This document shows positions 30,604 through 41,767 of a stretch of DNA of 64,000 nucleotides, piece after piece (positions within the stretch are counted from its first letter, which is position 1; each line of letters starts with the position of its first letter). The DNA lies in contig OZ345381.1 of the NCBI GenBank assembly GCA_977006965.1, forward strand, positions 434,001-498,000. The letters are read 5' to 3'. The position numbers were made by a program, and so were the translations under genes. Under the pieces are notes generated by a model. The model saw nothing but the letters and a program-made list of their open reading frames with translations. It searched no databases and had not been told where the DNA came from. The DNA is from Phymatolithon calcareum (lineage: Eukaryota; Rhodophyta; Florideophyceae; Hapalidiales).

Positions 30604-33546
30604 CTAAAAATCTTGCTTCCGACGCGGTGCGACAGGGAGCCAGCCGGAACTAGCGGAAGAATGAGCAGAGTCACTTGTATTGCGTCGGTTCGTTGAGGAT
30701 AACCGCCCGAGCGCTATAACACCATACACCGCCATCCTGAACTGAGAACGTGGGGTGAGACGTCTGTCTCTCACATCCGACTGCAAATTGGACGAGAACA
30801 ATTCACGCCACTGCTCCAAATTTAGACCACTGGGAGATACTGCTACGCCCAGGCAAAGAAGTTCCTCCGAAGTCATGGTTGCAAGAACTTGGTCGCTCAG
30901 CGCCTGCACTGCTCTTTCAAGAATACTATGTCCAAGTGAGGAGCGAGCTACCGCCAAATAGTTCCCCAATCCAAACATTAAGTCACCAGCCTCATTCGCG
31001 AAATAATCGTCCTCTTGATAGGACGAAATAATTGCGGAGATTTGTAGTGCAATGCCAACGCAATGAGAGTACGTCGAAAACTTGCTGTACCTCTTACATG
31101 ATTCCTTCAGGGCGTCGAGAGGTCGTTCAACATCAATGAAATTATTGGCAATTTGAACTCCTGCCAGATGTAACGCGCGTCTTTCTACGTCGAAAGGAAC
31201 CGACAAGCTCAGGGCGGAGCGAATTGAGTCATAGTCTTCACTAAGTTCCATCCGAACGCCTGCGCGTAGATACTGTACGGCCGCAATAAGGTCCTCTCGG
31301 CTTGTCAGTTGGATTTCCTTCAAAGCAAGATACAAATTGTTATACCAATAGGCGATTACTCCTTGGTAGTCTGTGGATCTTCTGATGTCACCGTTGCAGA
31401 CGGCAAGAACAAGTATTTCGTTGGCACTGCACCACTCGGGAAATGAAGCACTGCATGACGCGTAGTTGATCAGAGCACTGCAAATATCGACGGGGGACGA
31501 CTGACAAGATAAACATCTGTACAGAGCTGCCTGGAGCGGCGCGAGCGGCTCGAACGGCTCGAGCGGCGGAACACCACAGGGCCAATCATTCTCTTCCGTA
31601 TAGATGGATAGATGCGGCAATCGAAACTTCAATTTTGGACACTTGCGAAACAGTGTGCCGCAACAGCCGCTCTTTTCTGTGTCAGATGCTGTCCCCGTCG
31701 TCGCCCGAGAAGAAATACTTTTCGAGTCTGCATTTAAGTCCAGTATCGCGTCGTCCGGTGCAATTTGCGAACTTGCCGGTTCCTCAGCACTCGGCGCCGC
31801 CAAATATTCCGGTTTCACTGTTCCCCTTAGTATTGACACGACTTCATTCATTTTTGGTCTGGAAGATTCGCTGTGGTTCAAACAACTCACTGCTATGAGT
31901 TTTAGCAATTGATGCTCAATGTCCGACGCAACCTTTTGAAACGCCTTTGCCAGCTCGCCATTTCTCGCCGCCATTTCACGGTTTTCCGTTTTAAAGACGA
32001 TTTCCGTCAGGTCTGGATGACACATGTAGCACAGCAGAACGCCATAGCTCCACACATCCCAGGACCTATGTGACTTGCAGTGGCTCGGGTTTGCAATAAC
32101 TTCTGGAGGCATATACAAAATCGTACCGGGTGCATTTCGTGACTCGTAGTATATTAAAACCTCATTCACCTTTTGCACTCGCCGTGAAATTCCGAAGTCA
32201 CTGACCTTTACATCAGTAACTTTTCCAGAAAAGAACCGTAGGAGCACGTTTCCAGGCTTAATATCGCGATGTACAACTCGTCGCGCGTGCAAGTATGCAA
32301 TGCCGCGTGCAACATCCAGCCCAACCCGCATCCGAATGTCATTGTTCTTCAAATTTCCGTTGCGCACAGCCGTTTCCAAATTGAATGACATTTTCTCCAT
32401 TACCATGTACGGTAAAATGAATCTCGACTCATCGCTTCCGTTTTGGTTTTCCTCCGGCCAAAACCCGCCGTACGTCTTCAAAAGGCAAGGATGGTCCATG
32501 TCCATTTGAAGAAATATTTCGCGCATAAACAACGCTTGGCGATGAGGAATATCGTCTCTGTCCACCCTCAATCTCTTCACTGCAACTGGCATGAACTCTC
32601 CATCGTGACTCCCCTTTGGTCCTGCCCGTAACAGTGTCCCTTTGTAAACCTCAGAAAAATGACCGATCCCCAATTCCACTTTAGCGTTGACTGTGACATC
32701 ATCTTCATTTAGTTCCCATGCACTCCAAAGTTTTCGAATTGATTCGCCAAGGTCTTCCAGACTTTCCTTCGAAACACCACTTCTGCAAAGGACGTCAAAC
32801 TGTTCTCTTGTTTCTTTGGGCAGCTTCAAATATCCTTCCAGATGAAAACTTTCTTGGCTCTGGTCCAACAGCGCTTCTTCATCTGACACTTCTTCGTCTG
32901 ACACTTCTGTGACTTGTATATCGCACAATTCTTGTTCTTTGGCGCTCTCTAGCGGGATGACATTCATCTTGAACCCTAACCAATCGAACATAGCTTGCAC
33001 CTGGCGCTCCATCTTCATCAGGCGATTCTTGAGATCCGGGTCCTGGTTCTCGCTCAAGCTTTGTAATTTACAAGAGATCTCTGAAAACTGCGAGGAAACC
33101 TGGAATGAAATTTGTTCTTGCGCGTATGCCATCAGTCCCATAGAGCTTAGATAATTCTCAAGAGGATTGAGAATCCCCAATATGGAAGATACCTTCAAGA
33201 GGGCGCCCGGAGACGAATACCATTTTCCGAATGTTGACCTCGATTTCAGAGTCTCTTCCAAATCTAGAAAACTCTTAAGGATGGCATTGAAATCGGAGTT
33301 CACTCTGGCAAATACCTCTTCAGGTAAACCAGATAGAGGTATCGCAGCTTTGGATGGGCCGATCTCTTTCAAGTAGCCATCGTACTTGGAGATGATTCCT
33401 TTGATCCTCTGCACTCGATCATTCGAACTCTTCAGAAGTTCAGGAATTTGTCCGTGTGCATCTTGGCGAGATTTCCAGGCGTTGAACAGGTTGATGAGTG
33501 CGTCAGCACTAGCCATGGCAAGACCTATCGCGTCAAGAACGACCAT
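30604..33546 (-). CDS. Large TKL-like protein kinase with helical N- and C-terminal domains, copy 1
   Basis: 980 residues from ATG 33546; the ORF opens earlier only through a GTG. Residues ~1-200 are all-helical with heptad-like patterns, recalling the regulatory four-helix bundles of HeLo or MLKL-type proteins; this is an inference from pattern and order only. The kinase domain covers about 285-575 and looks active: glycine loop LGIGHFSEVYKG, VAVKRL lysine, HRDIKPGNV (~residue 424), DFG (~450), and MPPEV as the APE motif. A Ser/Thr-rich linker follows, then ~300 helical residues (LYRCLSCQSSPVDIC to ALGRLSS) of no family I know. A signalling role is likely; targets are unknown. A paralogue lies at 45197-48115. 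Confidence 0.88.
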   Translation of the reverse strand: MVVLDAIGLAMASADALINLFNAWKSRQDAHGQIPELLKSSNDRVQRIKGIISKYDGYLKEIGPSKAAIPLSGLPEEVFARVNSDFNAILKSFLDLEETLKSRSTFGKWYSSPGALLKVSSILGILNPLENYLSSMGLMAYAQEQISFQVSSQFSEISCKLQSLSENQDPDLKNRLMKMERQVQAMFDWLGFKMNVIPLESAKEQELCDIQVTEVSDEEVSDEEALLDQSQESFHLEGYLKLPKETREQFDVLCRSGVSKESLEDLGESIRKLWSAWELNEDDVTVNAKVELGIGHFSEVYKGTLLRAGPKGSHDGEFMPVAVKRLRVDRDDIPHRQALFMREIFLQMDMDHPCLLKTYGGFWPEENQNGSDESRFILPYMVMEKMSFNLETAVRNGNLKNNDIRMRVGLDVARGIAYLHARRVVHRDIKPGNVLLRFFSGKVTDVKVSDFGISRRVQKVNEVLIYYESRNAPGTILYMPPEVIANPSHCKSHRSWDVWSYGVLLCYMCHPDLTEIVFKTENREMAARNGELAKAFQKVASDIEHQLLKLIAVSCLNHSESSRPKMNEVVSILRGTVKPEYLAAPSAEEPASSQIAPDDAILDLNADSKSISSRATTGTASDTEKSGCCGTLFRKCPKLKFRLPHLSIYTEENDWPCGVPPLEPFEPLAPLQAALYRCLSCQSSPVDICSALINYASCSASFPEWCSANEILVLAVCNGDIRRSTDYQGVIAYWYNNLYLALKEIQLTSREDLIAAVQYLRAGVRMELSEDYDSIRSALSLSVPFDVERRALHLAGVQIANNFIDVERPLDALKESCKRYSKFSTYSHCVGIALQISAIISSYQEDDYFANEAGDLMFGLGNYLAVARSSLGHSILERAVQALSDQVLATMTSEELLCLGVAVSPSGLNLEQWRELFSSNLQSDVRDRRLTPRSQFRMAVYGVIALGRLSSTNRRNTSDSAHSSASSGWLPVAPRRKQDF

Positions 33547-33652
33547 CGCGCCCCACGGAGGAGAGGTAGTTTTCGGTCTTTGAAGACAACGGAGAGACAC
33601 TCCGCTCCGATTTCAAGACGAGCAACCGCCGACGGCAGGTAAAGTACTCTGA

Positions 33653-33662
33653 CTTTATATAA
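33653..33662 (-). promoter_or_regulatory. TATA-like box of kinase copy 1
   Basis: The minus strand reads CTTATATAAA about 107 bases upstream of ATG 33546. At the matching place in copy 2 (about 48215-48225) the sequence is CATATGAATTC, so the box is missing there. Confidence 0.45.
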
Positions 33663-34013
33663 GAGACCCGACTATATAGAAGAAATATGGGGCGTATGGC
33701 TCTCAACTGAATGCACTTCGCTAACCAAGGTTCATGATACCTAATAGGCGTCTATTAATGGCGACAGCAGTGAACTGAAGAGCTCGGGAAAAAAGCGGGT
33801 GAGGAGGTTCGTGAGTACCGTAGTACAGGAAGTTCCACGGCGCTGTGCGATATTCGAAGTAACGGTATGGAGTCCTCGTTCGAACTTGGAACCGAGACGT
33901 CCGTAGATGTCCATGCTGAGGGCGTGGGAAACGATCCCTTTTGCAATGGAAGGTGTACCATAGCATTGCGAGGACGACTCCTGGAAAACATAATTCAACC
34001 AGGGGAAAGTTAT
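33663..34013. other. Kinase copy 1 upstream region up to the Copia insertion
   Basis: About 300 bases with no counterpart upstream of copy 2. Similarity resumes at the GACTCCTGGAAAACATAATTCAA segment (33976-33998; GACTCCTGAAAACACAATTCAA near 48235). GTTAT at 34009-34013 is the left flank of the retrotransposon. Confidence 0.5.
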
Positions 34014-34484
34014 TGTCGCGTAGGCATTATTGTGTGGGACGATATTATGCAATTATGGAGGACAGCTAATCGATACGCTATCATAATTGCTTACAATGTG
34101 ATGGCACACGCAATGATATGTTGGCATTGAAATTCCTTTATTTTTGAGGTGTAAGTTACTGATGCTGCACATTTTGATAATTCCCTAATTAGTTTCACAT
34201 TTTTTTGTTTTGTTATTGATTGATGTCACTGAGTAGTATAAATAGTCGATACGCAGCACTAGGCTGGAAAAAGAACACACACATGAATAAATTCGACCAA
34301 CCGCATACACCGTTTTCTACCAATCAAATCCACTCTCCCAAGGGGGCGACCATTTCATCTCCTGTGAGGCAGGCCTTGCCGCTTACACTGAGTGGACCGA
34401 CTGGACCTACACGTGTGTCCCCCTATCGACGGGGTTAATTTCGCTTATTTCTCCCTCTCTGTTCTCGTCGGGTTTTGTCCGACA
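34014..34484 (+). repeat. 5' LTR of the Copia element
   Basis: 471 bp from TGTCG to CGACA, which are mutual inverted repeats as expected for LTR ends. It is nearly identical to the 3' LTR, with only scattered base differences, implying insertion not long ago. Confidence 0.9.
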
Positions 34485-34548
34485 CTTATAAGTTCTTAAG
34501 CTCACTGAGTTTGTGCGCGCGCCGAAGTGCTCAAACTTGACGAGAACC

Positions 34549-36748
34549 ATGTCTGGCCCTGAACGTGGGAGAGGACGCGGCCGAGGTCGTGGTCGCGGAA
34601 GGGATCGCACCCAGCGCGAAAGCCGGAACAAAAACGGCAATCGCCACAAGAAGGTACAGACTAATGTATCTGCTACTGTCGACTGTACCGCTGTCGATAA
34701 CTCAACGCCTACAGTCCCGCCAGTATGCACGCCCAACTCGAACCACCAAAGGGGCGTGCAAACAAGATCGATGAGTCGAAAGACCACCGGTCAGAGAAGC
34801 CAAAAAGCTCGCAGGACACCATTTCCTCAACCCAAGGATGACTCTTATCACGTCGAATCCTAAAATGAAGCAAGATTTCCTCGGCTTCCACTCCTCACTA
34901 CAGGAAAAGGTGAACGGAATTGGTCTCCAAAAATATCATTCCCCACCTCAAAAACCGTCTCTACAACCAAAGCTGGTACCCCATCTTTCCAGCATACGGA
35001 AAAGAATGCATCGGATCGCTGCTCCATTTCTGTCAGGACACTACCGAACGATGATAACCCTGCTGTTGTAGACCTTATCAACGAGATCTCCTATACCATC
35101 GCCCGGTCAGATGATGAAGAAATCACCCAAGAGCTTGTGCTATGTCTTCTGACCTCCTCACCATACTGGTCAGAAGATTCTCTTCGTGGAATCCATCATC
35201 TACGTGCCCCATACCTGGCAGTCATGCTACAGAACGCCGGTATAATGCGCATCGGAGAACGAACAGCACAGAACGCTCTAATTGACTTCTACCGACAGAG
35301 CGAGGGAGAAAAACCACACAGAGACCGCCTTTCTGCACCGAAAAAGTCCAGAAACAAAATACCGATAACGGCGAAAAAAGAAAAACCCAAAGACTCCACT
35401 GGGTTCGTGACGATGAACATGGACACTGATCGGTTTGATCATCGCGGTCTCCCAATCAAAGAACAACGTCGCGTTCGCATCGATGGCGCACCGGCAACGT
35501 TTGAAACAGCGCCCCCTAAACCACAGAAAGCCTTTTCCGGAAGAGGACATGACCCAGGCGGAGAAGACTCTGACTCTTCTGAATCCACAGACCTTTCGAG
35601 CCAAGAACCGAAAGGCTCCACAAACCGGAAAAACAGGATCGACAGAGCCAAAATGAACAATCATCACCGACATCGGAAAGATAAAAAGGGAGACCCTGAC
35701 CCTTCCGACTCTTCCAGTGATGAAGATCCTTCGGATGACGCCGATGATCCACGCTTCGGAAAACCGATGAAACGACCGATATGGAGAAGCGAATCCGCCC
35801 GGGATGACAATGACAAGAGCCACAACTCTTTGAAACTCGCTTTCCAATTCCTATCCCGAAACGAGAACAAATGGTCGGGACCAAGAGATACGGCATACAC
35901 TACGGAAGAATACGTTCTTCACTTCGACTACACCATGTCTCTTTTCGATGTTTCGTCCAAAGGTCGTGTCCGCATTCTGCCTCTTGCACTTAAAGGAGAC
36001 GCGTTGGACGAGTTTTACCATCTTGGTAAGAACTCCGAAACCCTGAAAAAGGTGCACAACGCTTCCGCCATCATTCGAATCGTCTCGAAGAATCTTGAAA
36101 CGCCGGAATTCATCATGATGAACAAGAATCTCTGGACAACTCTGTCGCTTTCCGACGTTCGAAAATCCGGTGACTCGACACAAAAAGCGTTTGAACGCCT
36201 GAAAAAGCACGCCGTACGCCTCCAAAAGATTCTCGGGCAAAGCTACAACACAGAGGATATGCTCTGTGATTTCTTCCGCCGGGCACTACAGGATGAACGT
36301 TTCTGGGCCTACGTACAAGATTTCCGATCCCGATCAGTCTGCTGCTGAACTAGGTGGAAAGATTCGTAATGCAATCCTGAAGCAAAGTCGACTCGACCGT
36401 TCAAGAAGGACGCCAGAAACTATGGCGAACGCAATTGAGAATCGACGATGGGGCAAGCCGGACCGGAAACGCTTTAACAAAAACCCGACCCGAAACGGGA
36501 TCGTCATGACATGTACTGGATGCGGATCTGATGAACACCTGTATTGCGAATGCTCCAACCCTAACAAAGTGGAGTACAGTGAAAAGAAGCTGAAAGAAAT
36601 CGCTAGAATGAAATCTGGAAACCAAAAGACATATCTCCGTTCATTCTATATCCAGATGGAGGACGAATCCGAAAGCTATACCACTTCAAACGTCGACAAT
36701 TCGGATCAAGACTGCCCTCAGGACGAACACGATAATGAGGAATATTGA
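34549..36748 (+). pseudogene. Copia gag region, broken
   Basis: ATG 34549 starts an RG-rich basic N-terminus (MSGPERGRGRGRGRGR) that stops at 34863. The gag body reads on in the same frame from about 35050 to 36348 and then shifts frame to 36266-36748. A retroviral-type zinc knuckle (C-x2-C-x4-H-x4-C, around CTGCGSDEHLYCEC) lies near 36513-36555. A TGA at 36746-36748 separates it from the protease frame. At least two disruptions are visible. Confidence 0.8.
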
Positions 36749-36787
36749 AATATCGCTGCCGAACTGGATGGAAAACTAGAAGAAAGC

Positions 36788-39700
36788 ATGTTCGTGGAGG
36801 CTACCAATGATGAACCAGCCGACACTGGAAACGTCTACCACGAATGTTTGAACGCTTCGACAAGGCATGTATTTTTCGGGTCCACCCTTACAAATTTCGG
36901 CCAACTTAAGTCCGCTAACTCCAAACCCGGACGTGTCTCAATACGTAACCTCCGCTATCCTGCCAACTGGTTCCCAGGAATTATGATCGACAACGGTTCT
37001 ACAGGATCACTATGTAGTGTCGCTCAACTCGAGGCATATCGTAGCTTCACTGGATACCCCACTCCCATCCGAAAGCTGAAGAACCACTACGTCGTATCTG
37101 CACGCGGAGGATCCAAGTGCATCGGAGTATCAACATTCAAATTCCCATATGCCGACCTGAAAATCGAATTCGATGCCCCCATTGTTGAAAACTCGGATAC
37201 TCCGCTAATTCTCGGACTTAATGACCAAGACAGACTTCAATGTCGCGGAGCCGACCAGCGAGACAACACTATTGTGTTTCTCGACGGACCAAAAATACCA
37301 CTCACACGGGAAAACGGTCACCTCTGGTTAAGATGGAACTTCGAGACTGAATGCTTGTTCACGGAAAAGGAACTCACAAAATTGCACTACCGTTTCGGTC
37401 ACCCAGGAGTACGACGCATTCATGAGTTTTTGAAGCGAGTGAAATCAGATTCAGTCGATAAGGACACTCGAGCTATGCTGAAAGAGATCAACGACCGATG
37501 CAAGGAATGCCAGTACATGGCTCCCAAACCTTACGTCGTTAAGGTCGCTGTCCCATACGAAGATGTTATCTTCAACAGCGAAATAATCCTGGATATTACG
37601 TACATCCAAGGAAAAAGCGTACTTCACCTCGTCGATCGAGCTACTCACTTCCAAGCCGCACGATTCTTGGACGAGATATCCGTGGATTGCATTTGGAAGA
37701 CGTTCATGGAAATGTGGGTCCTATCCTATCTCGGTGCCCAAGACAACCTCAGACACGACCAAGGAACCCAATTCGTCTCAGCAAGATTTCAAGCAAAGGC
37801 TTCCGAAGCCGGAATAACATGTAGACCGGTTGGTGTCGAGGCACAAACGCCATGAGTGTCGGAGAACGATATCATGCTCCTCTCCGTAAGACAGTCCTCA
37901 AGCTTCAAGAATCCTACGGAATGGAGCCGCTCGCTAAAGAGGTCGAGACTGTAGGTGAAACACCCACCGGGAGGAAGAAACGAGTCATGAAGAAGGTATC
38001 ACGACCGATTGGCATAGATGATGAATATCTACTCGCCATCTCCGTTATGTGCATCAACTCAACCGTTGGGCCAGAAGGAATATGTCCAACACTTCTTGTC
38101 TTTGGCGTGATGCCCAAACTACCTTTACCAGACTCTCAACCATCAGCCGTCGCACAGGGAGTAAGGATGATGATGATGGAAACCGCCCGAGAGCAATATC
38201 TGAGGATCGTTGGCAAGATGCGTCTACGCCAAGCCGAAAAAGCCTTCATTCCAAGCTCACCACCAAAAACACTCAAGTACGCTGATAAGGTGTTGGTATA
38301 TCGCGACACCTCCAATCGATGGGAACCCAGAACTTTCGTATCAAGGAACGAAAATACCATCTTTGTATACGAACCCAAGGGTGATATACAACCATATGCC
38401 ATAATTCGTGTTAGCGAATTCAAGGAAGGAACGTATCTACCGCGGCCCGACCTTTTCGGAATCTTCCAAGAGGAACCAACTGCGGAAAGCCAAGTTGCTC
38501 CGACAAAAGAACTCGATGCTCTACCGGAAGAACCCATAGATGATGAACTCGACGTTGTATCAGATGAACCCCTTCACATCGAGGTGGATATCAATACGGG
38601 AACCCCAACGTCAACCCCACAACACCGTTCGGATTTTGACGACCTGAACCCCGAAGAATTTGATTCTACGGGGCAAGTTGGACTTCATCCAAAGCATCTT
38701 GTCACGGAGAGTCACTACACAAACTTTGAAGACCAACGACCACCATCTGGACAACTTCAAGACCGCTATCGAAGAAGAGCTAAAGGGACTTAAGGAACGC
38801 GGTACATTCGAGGAAGTCAGAAGATCGAACTTCACACCTGATGAGCTACGCAAGATGCAAATAATCAGGGCAAAGCTTATTCTGTCCGTCAAAGAACCAG
38901 GCACGCCAGAAGAACGTAAGAAAGCCAGGATCGTCGCACAGGCTATCGGGAAAAAGGACCGCGACAAGACCATGCTCATGACCTATTCACCCACTGTAGG
39001 CAAGAGCTCCGTCAGGGTCATGCTCTCTATCGCCGGGGGAAGGAGACATATCATCTTCTTAAGAGACATCAGCCAGGCTTATGTGTCGTCAAAGACGAAG
39101 CTGCTCCGCAAGGTTTACCTGATTCCACCGAAAGAGCTGAACCTCGATCCGGACATCCTCTGGCATGTTGTCTTACCACTGTATGGACTCCCAGAGAGCG
39201 GGGTATATTGGTTCGAATCCTATATTACCCACCATCATGACGTCCTCAAGATGGCAAGTACCGAGGTCGATCCCTGCCTGCTATTCCGACTTGACAAACA
39301 CGGAATACTCGACGGTCTTGTATGTCTACAAGTGGACTATTCCATGGGAGCAGGAAGCCCTACATTCGTTTCCCAAGAAGAAGAAGCCTCCAAAGTGTTC
39401 AAATCAAAGGGGCAAGTTGTTCTCAAGGACGGAATGGAGCTCAATTTTAACGGTCAACACGTTAAACGACTTGGTAACGTCATCACCCTACACCAAAAAT
39501 CGTACATTGACCGTATGCCTGTCGAAAAGATTGAACGCTCCGAGGAATCTTTTATGTCCCACCGAGGTTAAGCCGCATACGTCAGCATGTGCACCCGACC
39601 CGACGTTTCCTGTGCCGTAAATCAGCTTTCCCAGGTTAAGGCCAGAGAAGCAACGGAAGAAGACTTCAAACGGATGGACGATGTTTTTAAACGATTGAAA

Positions 39701-40273
39701 AACGACCAGTTTGATCTCCGATTTGGTAATGTCGAACTCGACACGGCGGAAGTCCAAGTTTTCGCCGACGCATCCTTCGCAAACAACAAGGACCTGACAT
39801 CCCAGCTTGCATATGTCATCCTCCTCGTCGACGCCTCGGGAAATTGTTCAATCCTGAGCTGGACTTCCGTCAAGTGCAAACGAGTTACAAGGTCTGTTCT
39901 AGCCGCAGAACTTTACGCCCTCGCCCATGGATTCGACGCCGGATTTGCGCTTTCTCATACCGTCGGGAAGCTCATCGGTCGTAAAGTCGATATCCGAGTA
40001 TTCACAGACTCCCGCACACTCTTTGATTCTGTCGTTTCGCTCTGCTCTATGACCGAAAAACGATTGCTAATCGATATCTACAGTCTTCGAGAAGCCTATC
40101 GTGTCGGTGATTTGACGAAACTTGGATGGATTCGTACTCAGCACAACATTGCCGATGCTCTTACCAAGGACAAGAAGACGAGTGCACTTCATACTGTCCT
40201 CAAGACCCACAGCATCAACACTCCAGTTGAGCAGTGGATCGATCAGGCACCCATTCCTGAAAAACACGCGTAA
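36788..40273 (+). pseudogene. Copia pol region: protease, integrase, reverse transcriptase, RNase H; broken
   Basis: The protease motif (IDNGSTGSLC) lies near 36990. The integrase zinc motif (HYRFGHPG ... CKECQY) lies near 37387-37515, with catalytic-region stretches ILDITYI and RHDQGTQF. A frameshift follows immediately after the VEAQTP region at about 37850, and a second shift comes at about 38700. Reverse transcriptase shows DISQAY and LYGLPESG. In the active-site box the second Asp of the usual VDD is replaced (VDYSMGAG). A TAA at 39569-39571 separates it from RNase H (39587-40273; VFADASFA and RTQHNIADALTK). The element should therefore be unable to move by itself. Confidence 0.88.
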
Positions 40274-40433
40274 TACGTGTATCATTTCACGCGGTTGGTC
40301 ATATTGTTTTGTTATGACCATTGATTTGTTTGACTTTGATTTTGTCATGATTGTATTGGTGACATTAATTCGGGATGGAATTATCTTGTATAAGAATTGG
40401 GAAAAAGAAAAGTTTTTCAAACAAATGGAAAAT

Positions 40434-40739
40434 TTATTCGGATCTAACACGTTTCACGGGGACAGAGTCTACGCTACTATCCTCGTTGTACACACGCCTA
40501 CGAGATAATACGTTAACACTTCCTGATTCGCCGATTTGGGAGACAGACGGAACACTCAATGCCGAACCATCGCTCTCTATTGCCTCGTCGTCGCTGAACG
40601 GACATGGACTGGACTCTGCATCCGATAGGGATTTGTCTTGCCCCTTCTTAACACGGCGCTCAAGATCGGTTATGAGAGCACGGAGCGCGGCGATCTCACG
40701 GAACGCAACAGCGAGCGAAGCACGGAACTTGTCACGCAT
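40434..40739 (-). CDS. Antisense ORF inside the Copia element, unknown function
   Basis: A 101-residue ORF with an ATG start, on the strand opposite to gag-pol, between RNase H and the 3' LTR. The first ~45 residues (FRASLAVAFREIAALRALITDLERRVKKG) look like a short coiled coil. The rest is acidic and Ser-rich with a basic KRVRSE end. No family is recognised. A TATA-like box on the same strand lies about 92 bases upstream. It stays open although gag-pol is broken, but it is short enough to be chance. Confidence 0.4.
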   Translation of the reverse strand: MRDKFRASLAVAFREIAALRALITDLERRVKKGQDKSLSDAESSPCPFSDDEAIESDGSALSVPSVSQIGESGSVNVLSRRRVYNEDSSVDSVPVKRVRSE

Positions 40740-40828
40740 ACCGCAATTTTTCAGCCATCACATCGCGACCCGGAGACATTGCGGATGGTTTGATTTGAAT
40801 TTGGCTTCCTATCAATTCCGCAATGGGC

Positions 40829-40838
40829 ATTATATACT
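40829..40838 (-). promoter_or_regulatory. TATA-like box upstream of the antisense ORF
   Basis: The minus strand reads AGTATATAATGC around here, 92 bases before ATG 40739. Confidence 0.3.
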
Positions 40839-40885
40839 GTTCCCGGCCCGTACAGAACGCTTGAATATCGTCCCACAGGGGCAAG

Positions 40886-41356
40886 CGTCGCGTAGGCATT
40901 ATTGTGTGGGACGATATTATGCAATTATGGAGGACAGCTAATCGATACGCTATCATAATTGCTTACAATGTGATGGCACACGCAATGATATGTTGGCATT
41001 GAAATTCCTTTATTTTTGAGGTGTAAGTTACTGATGCTGCACATTTTGATAATTCCCTAATTAGTTTCACATTTTTTTGTTTTGTTATTGATTGATGTCA
41101 CTGAGTAGTATAAATAGTCGATACGCAGCACTAGGCTGGAAAAAGAACACACACATGAATAAATTCGACCAACCGCATACACCGTTTTCTACCAATCAAA
41201 TCCACTCTCCCAAGGGGGCGACCATTTCATCTCCTGTGAGGCAGGCCTTGCCGCTTACATTGAGTGGACCGACTGGACCTACACGTGTGTCCCCCTATCG
41301 ACGGGGTTAATTTCGCTTATTTCTCCCTCTCTGTTCTCGTCGAGTTTTGTCCGACA
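40886..41356 (+). repeat. 3' LTR of the Copia element
   Basis: 471 bp, the same length as the 5' LTR and nearly identical. It starts CGTCG (the expected TG has one change) and ends CGACA. Confidence 0.9.
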
Positions 41357-41570
41357 TTTATACAGGGGGAGGAAAGCAAATTGATTGTCATATTGTTTTT
41401 CTCAGGGCCGTTCTTAACGCGTGTATGTATGTTCAGCATGTTGGAAGCAGTGTAACGCGTTTTGTTACAAGTGTCACTCGAACATGCGCTCTCTGCATGA
41501 TGTGTCTTAACATATGTGTCGCTGTTTCTGTAAGTTGAGTTTTAATGTAACACTTATTATGGGGCAGCTG

Positions 41571-41681
41571 ATGTCCAAGGATATTTTCATTGAAGGGATT
41601 TGGATACCAAGTCACTGCGGAATTCCGAGAAATGATGCAGTCGACGAATTAGCAAAAAGGGCTACAGTACATCCTTTCTAA
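41571..41681 (+). pseudogene. Non-LTR retrotransposon remnant: end of RNase H domain
   Basis: The short frame contains the phrase IWIPSHCGIPRNDAVDELAKRA, the conserved C-terminal signature of RNase H domains in non-LTR (LINE-type) retrotransposons. The frame stops soon after, although related sequence (SEIPAELKSECLSRP) continues past the stop up to the TIR element at 41768. The C-terminal part of the same kind of ORF reappears at 43288-43560. Confidence 0.7.
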
Positions 41682-41767
41682 CTACAACCCTTGTAAGTGA
41701 AATCCCTGCAGAACTGAAATCGGAGTGCCTTTCCCGACCCAAAATTGCTCTAAAAATATCTAAATTA

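Larger units (their letters stand above)
34014..41356 (+). mobile_element. Ty1/Copia LTR retrotransposon, decayed
   Basis: A 7,343-bp element bounded by two 471-bp direct LTRs. The order of domains inside (gag with zinc knuckle, aspartic protease, integrase, reverse transcriptase, RNase H) is diagnostic for Copia. Flanks GTTAT (34009-34013) and TTTAT (41357-41361) differ at one base and are probably the 5-bp target duplication. The coding region has several frameshifts and in-frame stops. A purine-rich ACAGGGGCAAG tract lies immediately before the 3' LTR. It sits between the two copies of the duplicated oxidase/kinase block. Confidence 0.93.

Noticed and set aside
33547-33600. Upstream extension of kinase copy 1
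   Set aside because: Starts at GTG; the first ATG is 33546 and the paralogue has its ATG at the same place.
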